Assembly (NCBI GenBank): GCA_964629615.1
Contig: CAZVUD010000010.1
Location: forward strand, 1 to 44,012
Source of the DNA: SVTX01 sp964629615
GTDB taxonomy: Bacteria; Bacillota; Clostridia; Oscillospirales; CAG-272
Direction of reading: 5' to 3'
Length of the DNA stretch: 44,012 nt
Shown here: positions 31,901 to 41,369 of the stretch, piece after piece
How the letters are laid out: each line of letters starts with the position of its first letter
Position numbering within the stretch: the first letter of the stretch is position 1
Notes under the pieces: generated by a model
The model's database searches: none
Told to the model about the DNA's origin: nothing
What the model saw: the letters and a program-made list of their open reading frames with translations, nothing else
Program-made: the position numbers and the translations under genes

Positions 31901-34900
31901 ACAACACAAAGTATACGGTCACCCTCAAGGGACTTCTTGACTACGAGAACGACGGTTCGGAAACAAATAAGTCCAACACCTTCACATTCCCGCTTACAGT
32001 TGACTTCGAGGCACCTGCACTTACAGATTGCGAATTCTATACGGAATACGATAAGTCTGCAAAGAAGACAAGACTTTTCGCTAAGCTTGCGATATACGAT
32101 AACCACTACGCGATGACAGCAAACTTCGGTTATGTTACAACCGTTATCGACGAGTCCACATCGACATCAAGCTATGATTACGTATCATTCGACAAATATC
32201 TTACTCCCATATATTCCAACGAAAACTCAGTTACATACCTTACATACGAGCTTACGGATCATATCAATGAGATAATGAATGAATCCGAAAAGAGCGGCAC
32301 GTTCTCAGTTGCACTTTACGACTACGCTCTTAACGAGGCTATGTATGAGATAGAGCTCCCTGACAATTTCACGGACTTCTACATGACAGACTTCGATTAC
32401 TACGATGACAACGGTTTTGGTGTTATCGAGATAAGCCCCAATGAGGTATATGAGCTCAATCCCGTGGGTTACCCCGAGGATCAGTGGACAGCACTGCTTG
32501 AGTATGTTACAATGAACCCCGATTCCGTTACTATCGTAAACAATAAGGCAGTCGGTGTCAAGGGCGGAACCATGTCGCGAATCAAGATCAAAAATCCTGA
32601 GACCGGCAAGGAGATACAGTTTATAATCAAGGTACTGTCTGAAGAGGATGAAGGTTACGTCAAGTACGATAAGCCTGTAGCTGACGTCTTCACACTTACA
32701 GGATATTATGTAAATAAGGCTTATTACATTCTTGACAGCGGATCGAGAAATCTCGGCACGTCGGGAAGCGATTATAAGTTTGCAAGTCAGGACAATTTCG
32801 CACTTTCAATGTACCCGTCCGAGTCTGTAACGATATTGCGACGTGAGGAATTCTACTTCCCGGATGACTGTGAGGTAGTATTTGAATCCAGCAATGAAAA
32901 TATCGTAAAGGTAGACAGCAAGGGTCAGATAACGGCAGTGGCTGAAGGATATGCTTCCATCTCCGTTCAGGTAATGATGGACGGCAAGAGCACATATTAC
33001 GCAAAGTCCATAAGCATTACCGTAAAGGATCCTTTTGTGACTAATGCAATATCCCTCTCACACTATTACGGTAACGGCGGTAAGGTAGTTATCCCCGATG
33101 ACCTCGGTATAACGGATATTGGATCTTACGCATTTACAAACTACAGCTATATTGAAAAAACAAGTGATGATGAGATCTCCATTGATGATCCTCAGCTCAC
33201 AAAGACATGGTATCTCGGTGATGACACGATCGAGGAGGTCGTTATTCCCGAGGGAATCAAGTCGATAAGCTCCTACGCTTTCGCAGGACTTACAAAGCTT
33301 AAGAAGGTAGTTCTTCCTTCCACGCTTGAAAAGATAGACTACAGCGCATTTACAGATTGTACCTCACTTGAAACAGTGGAGGGAATAGAGCATGTTAAGT
33401 TTATAAATAAGGAAGCATTCCTTAACTGTAATCTTAAGGGCACGCTCAAGCTTGACAATGCAAGAGCTATCGCAAACAACGCATTCAGAAACAACACGAG
33501 CCTCAAGAAGGTAGAGTTCTCTGATACCATACAGTCCATCGCGGCTTATGCATTTGCATACTGCGACAGCTTGAAGACAGTAACTGTTGAGGCTGAAAGA
33601 GTTAAGCTTGGTCAGTATGTATTTGCAAACTGTGCATCTCTTGAGAATATAGATATCAACTCCTCCGTTATTCCTGCAGGCGCGTTCTTCGGATGCACAT
33701 CGCTTAAGAGCTTCAACATCGGCAAGGATGTAAGTGCTATAAACGAGTATGCATTCAGTAGATCCGCAATAGAAAGCTTCACAGTATCCGATGAGAATAC
33801 TATTTTCGCTTCGACAGGAACTTATATCTCCAATAAGGGCGGAAACGTTATATTCTTCGTTGCTCCCGCGATCAAGGGAGAATTTACGGCTGACAGCTCT
33901 GTTACCGAGATAGGTACAGGCGCGTTCTCCGCAAATGTTAACCTTACGAGCGTTAACATGCCCGGTGTAGTAAAGGTTGGCGATTTCGCATTCTCTGAGT
34001 GTGATACGCTCAGCAACGTAAAGCTTTCTGACGATCTTAAGTATATTGGTAAGTATGCATTCTACGGAACGGCGATCGCAGCTGCTCCCACGGTTGCAAG
34101 TGCCGATGAGATCAGCGATTATGCATTTGCAAATTCACAGATCAGAAATATAGTAATTCCTAACGGTACAAAGATAGGCGAGGGTGCATTCAAGAACTGC
34201 TACTTCCTTGAGAGCGTTACAATTGGTGATAACGTAATTATAGGAAGCGATGCATTCAAGCTTGATCTCAACTCTAACACATATGAAATAGTTCGTGACA
34301 CCGAAAAGGGTGAGGACGGCAAGCTCATATACACAGTAAGCCTCAAATCTCCCATGACAACTCTTGTTATCGGTGATAATGTAACCATCGGAAGCGGTGC
34401 ATTCTACGGAGCATCCAAGCTTAAGAGCATCACTCTCGGCAAGGGCGCAAGGATCGGTGAGAGAGCATTCTACAGCACGGAAAGCCTTGAGAGCATCGAG
34501 GGCGACGGACTTGAGTATGCAATAACCATTGGCGACGGCGCTTTCTCAGGATACATCTTCAACAAGTGGGACGGCATGAACATCGCCTCCGGATCCGAAA
34601 TAATCAAGGACGGTCAGTACGTATACAGTTATCATGCGCCTAAGCTCAAGAGCGTTGTATTGCTTGCTGCAACATCCATAGGTGAGGAAGCATTCACATA
34701 CTGCCAGCAGCTTGAGAGTGTGTTCCTTGGCTCAAGGATCACGAGTATTCCCAATTCCGCATTCGCATATTGCCGCAATCTTAAGGAGATAAATCTCAAC
34801 GGTGTTGAGAGCATCGGCGAAAGCGCATTCTATACAACAGGTCTTATAAGTGCGAATATCTCCAATGTCAAGGAGATAGGTCAGTATGCATTTGCAATGA

Positions 34901-36192
34901 GCGAGAGCCTTACTGATGTGGTATTCAACAAGGAAGGCTGTGTTATAGACGAGGGTGCATTCGCTTACTGTGAATCCCTTGAGTCACCTGCAAATCTCAA
35001 CTGCGTGACAAGTGTTGGCGATTACGCATTCGCATACACTGCAATAGTAAAGGCTGACCTTTCGGCAGCAGAGTACATCGGAAGCAGTGCATTCATGAAG
35101 AAGGAGCTTACGGAATTTGATCTTACGATCACCGACAAGCTCACAGATATCGGAGATAACCCCTTCGTATATTGCTCAATTGACAGATTCTCTTCTGTTG
35201 AAACGACTGAGTTCAACGGCAAGACATATGAAAACACGGTATATACGTACAAGATCAATGATAATATTGTCATTATCGACGGCTCTCTCTATAAGGTAGT
35301 TCCCACAGGATACGAGCTTATAATCTATGCAGGTGAGGGCGGATATGTTAAGGTTGCCGAGGGCACGACCCGTATAAGTGCTTATGCATTTGCAGGCTCT
35401 GATGTCGCTGTCGTATCTCTCCCCCATTCCCTTAAGGCTATCGGACACAAGGCATTCTTTGATTGCCAGAAGCTTTCTGTAGTAAGCTTTGCAAGCTACG
35501 AAGCTCCGATACTTGAAGAGGAATATGATTCCGAGATAGTATACGACGGTAAGCACATCCCCGGCTCAGGCGAATATAAGCTTTACAAGATCTCCGGTGA
35601 GGAGCTTGTATATGAGGGTCTTGGCATAGTTCCTTTCTATATGTGGAACGGTGCGCTCTCAAACAACTGCACATACTTCGGTGCTAACTTCGTTGATCAT
35701 GTAGGCTGTGTTGATAAGTCGATAGTAATGACAAGACCTGTTAACGGTCAGCATTACGATTCCATGATATATGGACTTTACTTTGATACGATAGTTGACG
35801 GTGCTGCTGCTATGGACGACGTAACATATGCCGCAAAGCTTGCAATTGAAAAGATACCGGATACAGTTCAGCTTTCCGATAAGGCGATCGTTCTTGCCGC
35901 AAGAGAGGCTTACAATAAGATCGCTACAGAGGCTCAGAAGGCACTCATAAGCGACCTCAGAATAAAGCTTGAGCAGGCTGAAAAGAGAATTGCCGATCTG
36001 GAATATCTTGAAAACGGCGAAGACCAGACAGAAACACCCGAAGCTCCTATCACAGGTGATGACAATACAACGAGTGATAACGGCAACGAGTGGATCATAT
36101 ACACGGTGATAGCTTGTGCAGTCGTATTGGTGATCGGTGCTGCTTGCGTGACTGTTGTAATAATCAAGCGCAAAAAAAGACATGAGCGTTGA
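28948..36192 (+). CDS. Giant cell-surface S8 subtilisin-like protease with leucine-rich repeats
   Basis: A 2,414-residue surface protein. After a signal peptide (about 1-36) and a propeptide-like region comes an S8 protease domain with the full triad: Asp212 (AVVDTGLDHS), His293 (HGTHVAG) and Ser614 (SGTSMAA). A protease-associated domain (about 475-565) is inserted between His and Ser, as in lactocepins and C5a peptidases. Fn3-like sandwich regions follow, then a BIG2-type Ig domain (about 1305-1362), then about 800 residues of BspA-type leucine-rich repeats (about 1377-2190; units such as YAFANCASLENI, FAYCDSLKTV). Near the end is a short coiled coil and a membrane helix (about 2381-2405) with a basic tail. 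GAAAGG precedes the ATG. It likely cleaves extracellular proteins while the repeats bind a target (inference). Confidence 0.93.
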   Translation: MAQRKRVIRIAASALVLVLALSMAISFGMFKKADGETTHPFVELLKGSVNSHKEDFYNDTVIYRLPDTVKDTDYISVIVSTKSQTLLDAYDNSGSNIKFSEYAYSDMAAGVKSEITKENNDIIESLEKSGVKFSVGVTYDTVLAGFEIVIQAADFVSVCKTIGDRAQTIVGEVYNTCDTELVENNVDVFDTGIFDSSSVPYDGTGMVVAVVDTGLDHSHTAFSVANFTADRSKLGLTSDRVNALISDTAASRLHTENNGSVLSVGDVYYNEKVPFAFDYADNDPDVFPIENNHGTHVAGIIAGKDDEITGVAPNAQLAIMKVFSDTDAQARTPWILAALEDCVVLGVDVINMSLGTSCGFSRASDREVVSGVYEKIRERGISLIVAASNAYNSAYGSEKNGNLPLTSNPDSATVGSPGTYAGAMSVASINGAKTSYMLHNNKIVYFTEANDKAYKERSFFDDIFNEGESELEIEYVTVPGAGREADYAGVDVTGKIALVKRGSSTFEEKVNTAEKMGARGVIIYNNVSGEIKMNIGDAKIAVCSIRQDAGEALAATSKGTIKISRDQQAGPFMSDFSSWGPNPDLQIKPEITAHGGSIYSAVPGQSYDRMSGTSMAAVYALLRQYVVEKFPDIANDSVAVNQTVNRLVMSTADIVLNKNGLPYSVRKQGAGLANLLNSSLTPAYIQTYDRKTGELMDKTKIELGDDPSRTGVYELTFSVYNFGTSALTYDISAYVMTEGVSDIKTNKGETTVTEEGYALTGAKIEIVSVSNAAENGTKITVNAKQTANVKVKIVLSDADKEYLNKSFENGMYVEGFVTLKAVEGTTVDMSVPYLAFYGDWSEAPLFDTDYFETNKDELDNSIDLLDKTLADAYATRPIGVVQLDYISYLGSYYFLQDPSAKQISADRKYISISNQDGTVHALGYVWAGLLRNAAKIEITITEDSTGEVIFTETKESIRKSYGEGSTPYPANIEIDFDAMEHNLKNNTKYTVTLKGLLDYENDGSETNKSNTFTFPLTVDFEAPALTDCEFYTEYDKSAKKTRLFAKLAIYDNHYAMTANFGYVTTVIDESTSTSSYDYVSFDKYLTPIYSNENSVTYLTYELTDHINEIMNESEKSGTFSVALYDYALNEAMYEIELPDNFTDFYMTDFDYYDDNGFGVIEISPNEVYELNPVGYPEDQWTALLEYVTMNPDSVTIVNNKAVGVKGGTMSRIKIKNPETGKEIQFIIKVLSEEDEGYVKYDKPVADVFTLTGYYVNKAYYILDSGSRNLGTSGSDYKFASQDNFALSMYPSESVTILRREEFYFPDDCEVVFESSNENIVKVDSKGQITAVAEGYASISVQVMMDGKSTYYAKSISITVKDPFVTNAISLSHYYGNGGKVVIPDDLGITDIGSYAFTNYSYIEKTSDDEISIDDPQLTKTWYLGDDTIEEVVIPEGIKSISSYAFAGLTKLKKVVLPSTLEKIDYSAFTDCTSLETVEGIEHVKFINKEAFLNCNLKGTLKLDNARAIANNAFRNNTSLKKVEFSDTIQSIAAYAFAYCDSLKTVTVEAERVKLGQYVFANCASLENIDINSSVIPAGAFFGCTSLKSFNIGKDVSAINEYAFSRSAIESFTVSDENTIFASTGTYISNKGGNVIFFVAPAIKGEFTADSSVTEIGTGAFSANVNLTSVNMPGVVKVGDFAFSECDTLSNVKLSDDLKYIGKYAFYGTAIAAAPTVASADEISDYAFANSQIRNIVIPNGTKIGEGAFKNCYFLESVTIGDNVIIGSDAFKLDLNSNTYEIVRDTEKGEDGKLIYTVSLKSPMTTLVIGDNVTIGSGAFYGASKLKSITLGKGARIGERAFYSTESLESIEGDGLEYAITIGDGAFSGYIFNKWDGMNIASGSEIIKDGQYVYSYHAPKLKSVVLLAATSIGEEAFTYCQQLESVFLGSRITSIPNSAFAYCRNLKEINLNGVESIGESAFYTTGLISANISNVKEIGQYAFAMSESLTDVVFNKEGCVIDEGAFAYCESLESPANLNCVTSVGDYAFAYTAIVKADLSAAEYIGSSAFMKKELTEFDLTITDKLTDIGDNPFVYCSIDRFSSVETTEFNGKTYENTVYTYKINDNIVIIDGSLYKVVPTGYELIIYAGEGGYVKVAEGTTRISAYAFAGSDVAVVSLPHSLKAIGHKAFFDCQKLSVVSFASYEAPILEEEYDSEIVYDGKHIPGSGEYKLYKISGEELVYEGLGIVPFYMWNGALSNNCTYFGANFVDHVGCVDKSIVMTRPVNGQHYDSMIYGLYFDTIVDGAAAMDDVTYAAKLAIEKIPDTVQLSDKAIVLAAREAYNKIATEAQKALISDLRIKLEQAEKRIADLEYLENGEDQTETPEAPITGDDNTTSDNGNEWIIYTVIACAVVLVIGAACVTVVIIKRKKRHER

Positions 36193-36216
36193 TCATTTTT
36201 AGAGGTATATAACGAG

Positions 36217-37602
36217 ATGAAAAAGAAGATCATAATACTTGCGGGTATTATAATGCTGCTGGCGTCGGTAACGACGCTTGCGGCATGCTCGCAATGGGAA
36301 GCACCGTATTCCGAGCTTGCCCAGAACGGCGGATACAACGTCAAGGTGTATTTTGACAGCAATGGCGGTATGTTCGCAGGCACACCTACGGGCATCAAGG
36401 TCGTTGATGTTTACAGCACGGAGAATGGCAAGGACGCAGGAAACGGTCAGAAATCAATTACAATATTTGCTCCTAACGATAAAAAGAGAGGCAATCGCGC
36501 AATGGAGGTGTCAAACGACGGATACTTCCTTGCGGGATGGTATAAGGAGCGTTCACCCCGTGTGAATGAAAACGGAGAGCCTCTTGATGCATGGGGCGAG
36601 CTTACGTCTGTTTCAGGCAAGGAACAGGGATATGTTTATTCGGGACTTTGGAATTTTGATGGTGATATGCTCACGGTCGATCCCGAAAAGACATATGCAG
36701 ACGATGAGTATGCACTCACGCTCTACGCCGCATGGATACCTTATTTTGAATTTGAGATCTATGAGGCACAGAATGACGGATCATTCAAGCGTCTTGATGA
36801 TATGACCGTCACGACCCTCAGCTTTGAATCTCCTGCATGGGAGAGCGAGCAGGCAGTTCAGATATCCATGAACAGCATGCCGAAGCGTCAGGGATATACA
36901 CTTATCGGAGCTTATACGGACAGCGATATGAGCAACGAGATGAGCGGTACGTTTGATTACCGCACCATGATCGATTATGAAAAGGGAATTGCCGTAAATT
37001 CCAAGATCCCCGTTTATACAAAATGGGAGACCGGCAACAGATATAACATCTATACCGCAAAGCAGTTTATGGATAACATAGATATAAACGGTATATATGA
37101 TATCAAGGCTGATCTTGATTTCGGAAGTATATCGTATTGGTCACCCGTGCTTTCCAAGGGAACGTTCAACGGTGAGATAATCGGTAACGGTCATAAATTC
37201 TCAAACATCACGGCAACTCAGGCAGATTCCGACAACTCCATATATTGCGGACTTTTCGGTAAGATCTCCGAGAATGCTGAAATAAAGGACGTTACGTTCG
37301 AAAATGTGAGATTTACTATAAAAGGCTCTCGTAAGCCCGGATTTAATTACGGTCTGTTTGCGGGTGCGATAGATGACGGCGCTAAGATCGAAAATGTTTC
37401 CGTATCGGGAGATCTTGTTATCTCAAGCGATTGGAATCTCAACAGCGAATACGAGATAGGACTTGTTTGCGCTGCGGGAAATGCTCACGGAATCGACAGC
37501 TCGGCTATAAATTGTGTAAATGACAAAGAGGACAGCAGCCTTATCATCACGGTCAACGATGAGGGTAGGGTAGAGATCGTCTTGAAGTCAGCCGAGGCTT
37601 GA
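36217..37602 (+). CDS. Lipoprotein with InlB B-type and GLUG-like repeats
   Basis: A 461-residue lipoprotein with lipobox LAAC (Cys24). Residues about 40-180 look like InlB B-type (Flg_new) repeats: VYFDSNGGMF, LAGWY and LYAAW are the usual markers. A second related unit covers about 180-270 (GYTLIGAYTD). The C-terminal part (about 275-430) has the short-strand pattern of a beta-helix with GLUG-like turns (NGHKFSNIT, GLFGKIS, GLFAGAI), a form common in surface adhesins. It begins 24 bases after the giant protease gene, with AGAGG before the ATG, and so probably shares its transcript. A role in binding surface or host material alongside the protease is likely but not shown. Confidence 0.85.
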   Translation: MKKKIIILAGIIMLLASVTTLAACSQWEAPYSELAQNGGYNVKVYFDSNGGMFAGTPTGIKVVDVYSTENGKDAGNGQKSITIFAPNDKKRGNRAMEVSNDGYFLAGWYKERSPRVNENGEPLDAWGELTSVSGKEQGYVYSGLWNFDGDMLTVDPEKTYADDEYALTLYAAWIPYFEFEIYEAQNDGSFKRLDDMTVTTLSFESPAWESEQAVQISMNSMPKRQGYTLIGAYTDSDMSNEMSGTFDYRTMIDYEKGIAVNSKIPVYTKWETGNRYNIYTAKQFMDNIDINGIYDIKADLDFGSISYWSPVLSKGTFNGEIIGNGHKFSNITATQADSDNSIYCGLFGKISENAEIKDVTFENVRFTIKGSRKPGFNYGLFAGAIDDGAKIENVSVSGDLVISSDWNLNSEYEIGLVCAAGNAHGIDSSAINCVNDKEDSSLIITVNDEGRVEIVLKSAEA

Positions 37603-37628
37603 CATTTGATTTAAATTATAATTAATAT
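37599..37628 (+). promoter_or_regulatory. Possible promoter of the peptide transporter operon
   Basis: TTGACA (37599-37604), overlapping the stop codon of the preceding gene, and TAATAT (37623-37628) are 18 bases apart. The -10 box is weak, and the operon may also be read from upstream. Confidence 0.4.
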
Positions 37629-37652
37629 ATGCCTTTTGGCAAGGAGGAAAAA

Positions 37653-40217
37653 ATGAAAAAGAGAATTATCTCAGCTCTCCTTTGTGCAGTAATGTGCATA
37701 GGTGCGATTTCGACCCTCTCATCATGTTCAAAAAAGAATAATGTAGGTACCACAAAGCCCGATGCATTCGTTATAATGTCAGAGAGCCTTGATGGTGTAT
37801 TCAATCCCTTCTATTCAACAACAGCTCCGGATGCTACAATAGTTGGTATGACACAGATGAGCATGCTCACATACGGTTATGTAAACAACGAGGTCGTTGT
37901 TGCATGCGGCGATGATGAAGCAGTAGTAGTAAAAGACTATGAGATAACAAGAGATGAGGCGTCTGATAAGACAACTTATACATTCGTTATCAAGAACGGT
38001 ATCAAGTATTCTGACGGTAAGCCCCTTACCATGAATGACGTACTTTTCAATTTCTATGTTTATCTTGACCCTGTATACACAGGTTCTTCAACAATGTACT
38101 CCACCGATATCGTCGGACTTCAGGAATACAGAACACAGAAGTCCTCTAACAAGGACGACAGCGACGACCAGATCGCTGAAAATGCAAGACAGAGAGCAAA
38201 GGACAGAATAAACGAGCTTGTAAACCTCTTTGTTGCTAAGCTCAATTCCACTAAGGAAAAGTCTGTTTCTTATACTGAAATGTGTGAGGCTATCAAATCT
38301 CACAGCCTTTCAAACGGTTACAAGAAGGCAATATCCAACGATACAAGCTCTGTTACCGTTGCACAGCTCCAGGCTGACTACGATCTCGCACTCAAGTACT
38401 TCAAGGAAGAGCTTGACAGCGACTATGAGTCTGCAAAGGAAGCTTATAAGGAAGAGCCCTACAAGTCCACAGGCGAATTCGATGAACTCACATCCTTCAT
38501 GTATGCTGAGGGATTTGTTGACATTGAGTACGAGAAGGACGCAAACAACAAGGACATCAAGTCCAAGATAAAGAAGGTAACAAGAAACTACAACGTGGAT
38601 GTTGTAACTGATAAGGCATCTGCTATCAACTATGTTTACAACGCTAAGATCAACACAGAGCTTGATCAGATCCTCAAGTACTGGGCAACAGCACAGACTC
38701 TTCAGAGCGAGTATGCAGCTCAGGCTAAGGACGTTATCCTTCACGAGAACCTCGTTGACGGCGAGCTTATCTACAAGAACATCTCCGGTATCGTTTCTCT
38801 CGGTCACACAACTGACGTAAGCAGCGTTACATGCAAGAACGGCACTTACACAGTTGCTCACGAGCACAACGAGGACGGAACTGTTAAGAACGACGGCGAG
38901 TACGACGTTCTCCAGGTAACCATCAACGGTGTTGACCCCAAGGCTATATGGAACTTTGCTTTCGCAGTTGCTCCCCAGCACTACTATGCAAAGGGCTACA
39001 AGGTAGATATCAAGAATAACGAGTTCGGTGTTGAATGGGGCTCCTTCAAGTTCATGAAGGAAGTTATCCAGAATCCCGATGTTACTAAGGTTCCTGTAGG
39101 CGCAGGCTCTTATATGGCAACAGATATCAACAACAATGACAACCCCAACGGCAACGATTTCTACAAGGATAACGTTGTTTACTTCAAGGCTAATAAGAAC
39201 TTCCTCATGGGTACTCCCAAGATCGAGAAGGTTCGTTATAAGGTAATAAGCGCATCCAACGCACTTGACTCACTTGAGCAGGGCGAGGTACACTTTGTAA
39301 CTCCTCAGTTCACACAGGAAAATATCGAGAGAATCGACAGTCTCAAGAACAAGGGCGTCGAGCAGAAGTCCACAGACCAGCTCGGTTACGGTTATATCGG
39401 TATCAATGCAGGTCTTGTTCCTGACATCAATATCCGCCGCGCTATTATGACGGCAATGGATACCAGCCTTGCACTCAGCTACTATTCCAAGAATACAGCT
39501 GAAACTATCTACTGGCCCATGTCCACAGTAAGCTGGGCATACCCCAAGAATCCTGACGGCTCTCTCAACAGAGATAACGGTCACTATTCACCTAAGTTCA
39601 ACGAAGCAGACGTAAGAACACAGATCAAGCAGTATATGGAAGCTGCAGGTGTAAGCGAGGGCGACAAGTCGCTTTCCATCAAGTTCACCATTGCAGGCTC
39701 TAACCTTACAGACCACCCGACATACCTCACATTCCAGAAGGCAGCAGAGATACTCAATTCCTGCGGCTGGCAGATCGAGGTAGTTCCGGATACACAGGCA
39801 CTTACAAAGCTCTCCACAGGCTCGCTTGCAGTATGGGCAGCAGCATGGGGATCCTCCATCGACCCTGATATGTACCAGGTATACCACAAGAATTCCACAG
39901 CTACGAGCGTATACGCTTGGGGCTACCGTGAGATCCTTGCACAGCCCGGTAACTATCCCGAGGAAAATGCTATCCTCAACGACCTCAGCGATATAATCGA
40001 CCAGGCTCGTGAAACAGAGGATCAGAAGGTTCGTACAGAACTTTATAAGACAGCTATGGGATATGTACTTGACCTTGCAGTTGAGCTTCCCGTATATCAG
40101 AGAGATGTACTTTACGCTTATAACGCAAATGTTATCAAGTCCTCAACTCTCCCTGAGCAGATCAACCCCTACACATCACCTCTCGATTCCATCTGGAAGA
40201 TAGAATTCGTAGACTGA
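37653..40217 (+). CDS. oppA: Oligopeptide ABC transporter substrate-binding lipoprotein
   Basis: An 854-residue lipoprotein (lipobox LSSC, Cys25) of the family-5 solute-binding proteins. The N-terminal lobe shows FNPFYSTTAPDATI and the family signature IKNGIKYSDGKPLTMNDVLF; the C-terminal part has the normal NIRRAIMTAMD and AAWGSSIDPDMYQVY blocks. The protein is about 300 residues longer than usual because an about 260-residue, charged and mostly helical insert lies between the DPVYTG segment (about 130) and AIWNFAFAVAPQHYY (about 430). AAGGAGG lies just before the ATG, and an in-frame ATG 24 bases upstream has no such site. Codons ending in C dominate, as in highly expressed genes. Two permeases and two ATPases follow, so it captures peptides for uptake. 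Confidence 0.93.
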   Translation: MKKRIISALLCAVMCIGAISTLSSCSKKNNVGTTKPDAFVIMSESLDGVFNPFYSTTAPDATIVGMTQMSMLTYGYVNNEVVVACGDDEAVVVKDYEITRDEASDKTTYTFVIKNGIKYSDGKPLTMNDVLFNFYVYLDPVYTGSSTMYSTDIVGLQEYRTQKSSNKDDSDDQIAENARQRAKDRINELVNLFVAKLNSTKEKSVSYTEMCEAIKSHSLSNGYKKAISNDTSSVTVAQLQADYDLALKYFKEELDSDYESAKEAYKEEPYKSTGEFDELTSFMYAEGFVDIEYEKDANNKDIKSKIKKVTRNYNVDVVTDKASAINYVYNAKINTELDQILKYWATAQTLQSEYAAQAKDVILHENLVDGELIYKNISGIVSLGHTTDVSSVTCKNGTYTVAHEHNEDGTVKNDGEYDVLQVTINGVDPKAIWNFAFAVAPQHYYAKGYKVDIKNNEFGVEWGSFKFMKEVIQNPDVTKVPVGAGSYMATDINNNDNPNGNDFYKDNVVYFKANKNFLMGTPKIEKVRYKVISASNALDSLEQGEVHFVTPQFTQENIERIDSLKNKGVEQKSTDQLGYGYIGINAGLVPDINIRRAIMTAMDTSLALSYYSKNTAETIYWPMSTVSWAYPKNPDGSLNRDNGHYSPKFNEADVRTQIKQYMEAAGVSEGDKSLSIKFTIAGSNLTDHPTYLTFQKAAEILNSCGWQIEVVPDTQALTKLSTGSLAVWAAAWGSSIDPDMYQVYHKNSTATSVYAWGYREILAQPGNYPEENAILNDLSDIIDQARETEDQKVRTELYKTAMGYVLDLAVELPVYQRDVLYAYNANVIKSSTLPEQINPYTSPLDSIWKIEFVD

Positions 40218-40238
40218 TAAAGAAAGATCAAAAATTAT

Positions 40239-40265
40239 ACAGGTGGGCAAAACATGCCCACCTGT
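40239..40265 (+). terminator. Hairpin between binding-protein and permease genes
   Basis: ACAGGTGGGC (40239-40248) and GCCCACCTGT (40256-40265) form a perfect 10-bp stem. No T run follows, so it is more likely to protect the upstream mRNA or slow transcription than to stop it. A smaller hairpin, GTCGC-AGAA-GCGAC (40302-40315), lies just before the next gene. Confidence 0.6.
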
Positions 40266-40331
40266 AAGACCGAAATAATTCAGAGCATTTCTGTATAAGG
40301 CGTCGCAGAAGCGACAGAATGGATATTTATT

Positions 40332-41351
40332 ATGTTAAAATATATACTTAAAAGAATTGCGCTGTCTATTCTTATTCTTATCGGAGTATCACTTATAATC
40401 TATGCACTTATAAGATGCATGCCCGTAAGCTACATAGAAACACGAATCGCTACAATGAACCAGGGCGGTGCTACCATTCCCGAAGAAACTGTCAACAGTA
40501 TGTATGAAATGTACGGACTTGACAAGGACTTTGACAACAAGGATTTCTTTGGCAAGGTGCAAAGTATTGCCTCGGGTTATCTCGGCTGGCTTAAAAATAT
40601 ATGCAAGCTGGATTTCGGAACGAGCTTTAAATACAACGCACCCGTGCTTGAGGTCATAAGAGATCATATGGGCGTTTCGTTTGCGGTTGCACTCGTTGCT
40701 ACGATATTTGAGTTCCTGATTGCAATTCCTCTCGGAATTACAGCCGCAACTCACCAGTATTCCATACGCGACTATGTAGTTACTGTGTTGGTAATGATAG
40801 GTATATCCTTGCCTTCCTTCTTCTTTGCTCAGATACTTAAGAATATATTCGCCATGCAGCTCGGATGGCTGCCGCCGTCGGGTCTTGGAAATTCCACTCA
40901 GACACTCACGGGTATGGCGTACATTCTTGATTACCTGAAATATATGATACTCCCCGTGCTGACAGTTGTAATACTCAGCATAGGCGGAAGAATGAGAATG
41001 ACTCGTACGAACATGCTTGAGGTTCTTAACTCCGACTATATTCGTACAGCTCGCGCAAAAGGACTTAAAGAAAAGAAAGTTATTTATAAGCACGCATTCA
41101 GAAACACACTCATACCGCTTGTTACGAGCCTTGCGGGACTTCTCCCGTCGCTCTTCTCGGGTGCTATCATCACCGAGCAGGTATTTGACCTTCCCGGTAT
41201 CGGTAACAAGGCATTCCAAGCAATGTTTGAGGGTGATATTCCCTTTATAATGGGATATAATATGTTCTTGGCGCTCCTCAGCGTCATAGGTGTTCTTCTT
41301 GCCGACCTTATGTACGCGGCAGTTGACCCGAGAGTTAAGCTTACATCTTAA
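40332..41351 (+). CDS. oppB: Oligopeptide ABC transporter permease (OppB/DppB type)
   Basis: A 339-residue membrane protein with six predicted helices. It begins with the family N-terminus (LKYILKRIALSILILIGVSL). The permease coupling motif that docks on the ATPase is at about 235-275: YIRTARAKGLKEKKVIYKHA. The ending AAVDPRVKLTS is also typical. No strong ribosome binding site is visible before the ATG, and a hairpin lies close by, so it may be translated less than the binding protein. It pairs with the OppC-type permease next to it. Confidence 0.94.
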   Translation: MLKYILKRIALSILILIGVSLIIYALIRCMPVSYIETRIATMNQGGATIPEETVNSMYEMYGLDKDFDNKDFFGKVQSIASGYLGWLKNICKLDFGTSFKYNAPVLEVIRDHMGVSFAVALVATIFEFLIAIPLGITAATHQYSIRDYVVTVLVMIGISLPSFFFAQILKNIFAMQLGWLPPSGLGNSTQTLTGMAYILDYLKYMILPVLTVVILSIGGRMRMTRTNMLEVLNSDYIRTARAKGLKEKKVIYKHAFRNTLIPLVTSLAGLLPSLFSGAIITEQVFDLPGIGNKAFQAMFEGDIPFIMGYNMFLALLSVIGVLLADLMYAAVDPRVKLTS

Positions 41352-41369
41352 AGAAAGGAGCATTGACAC

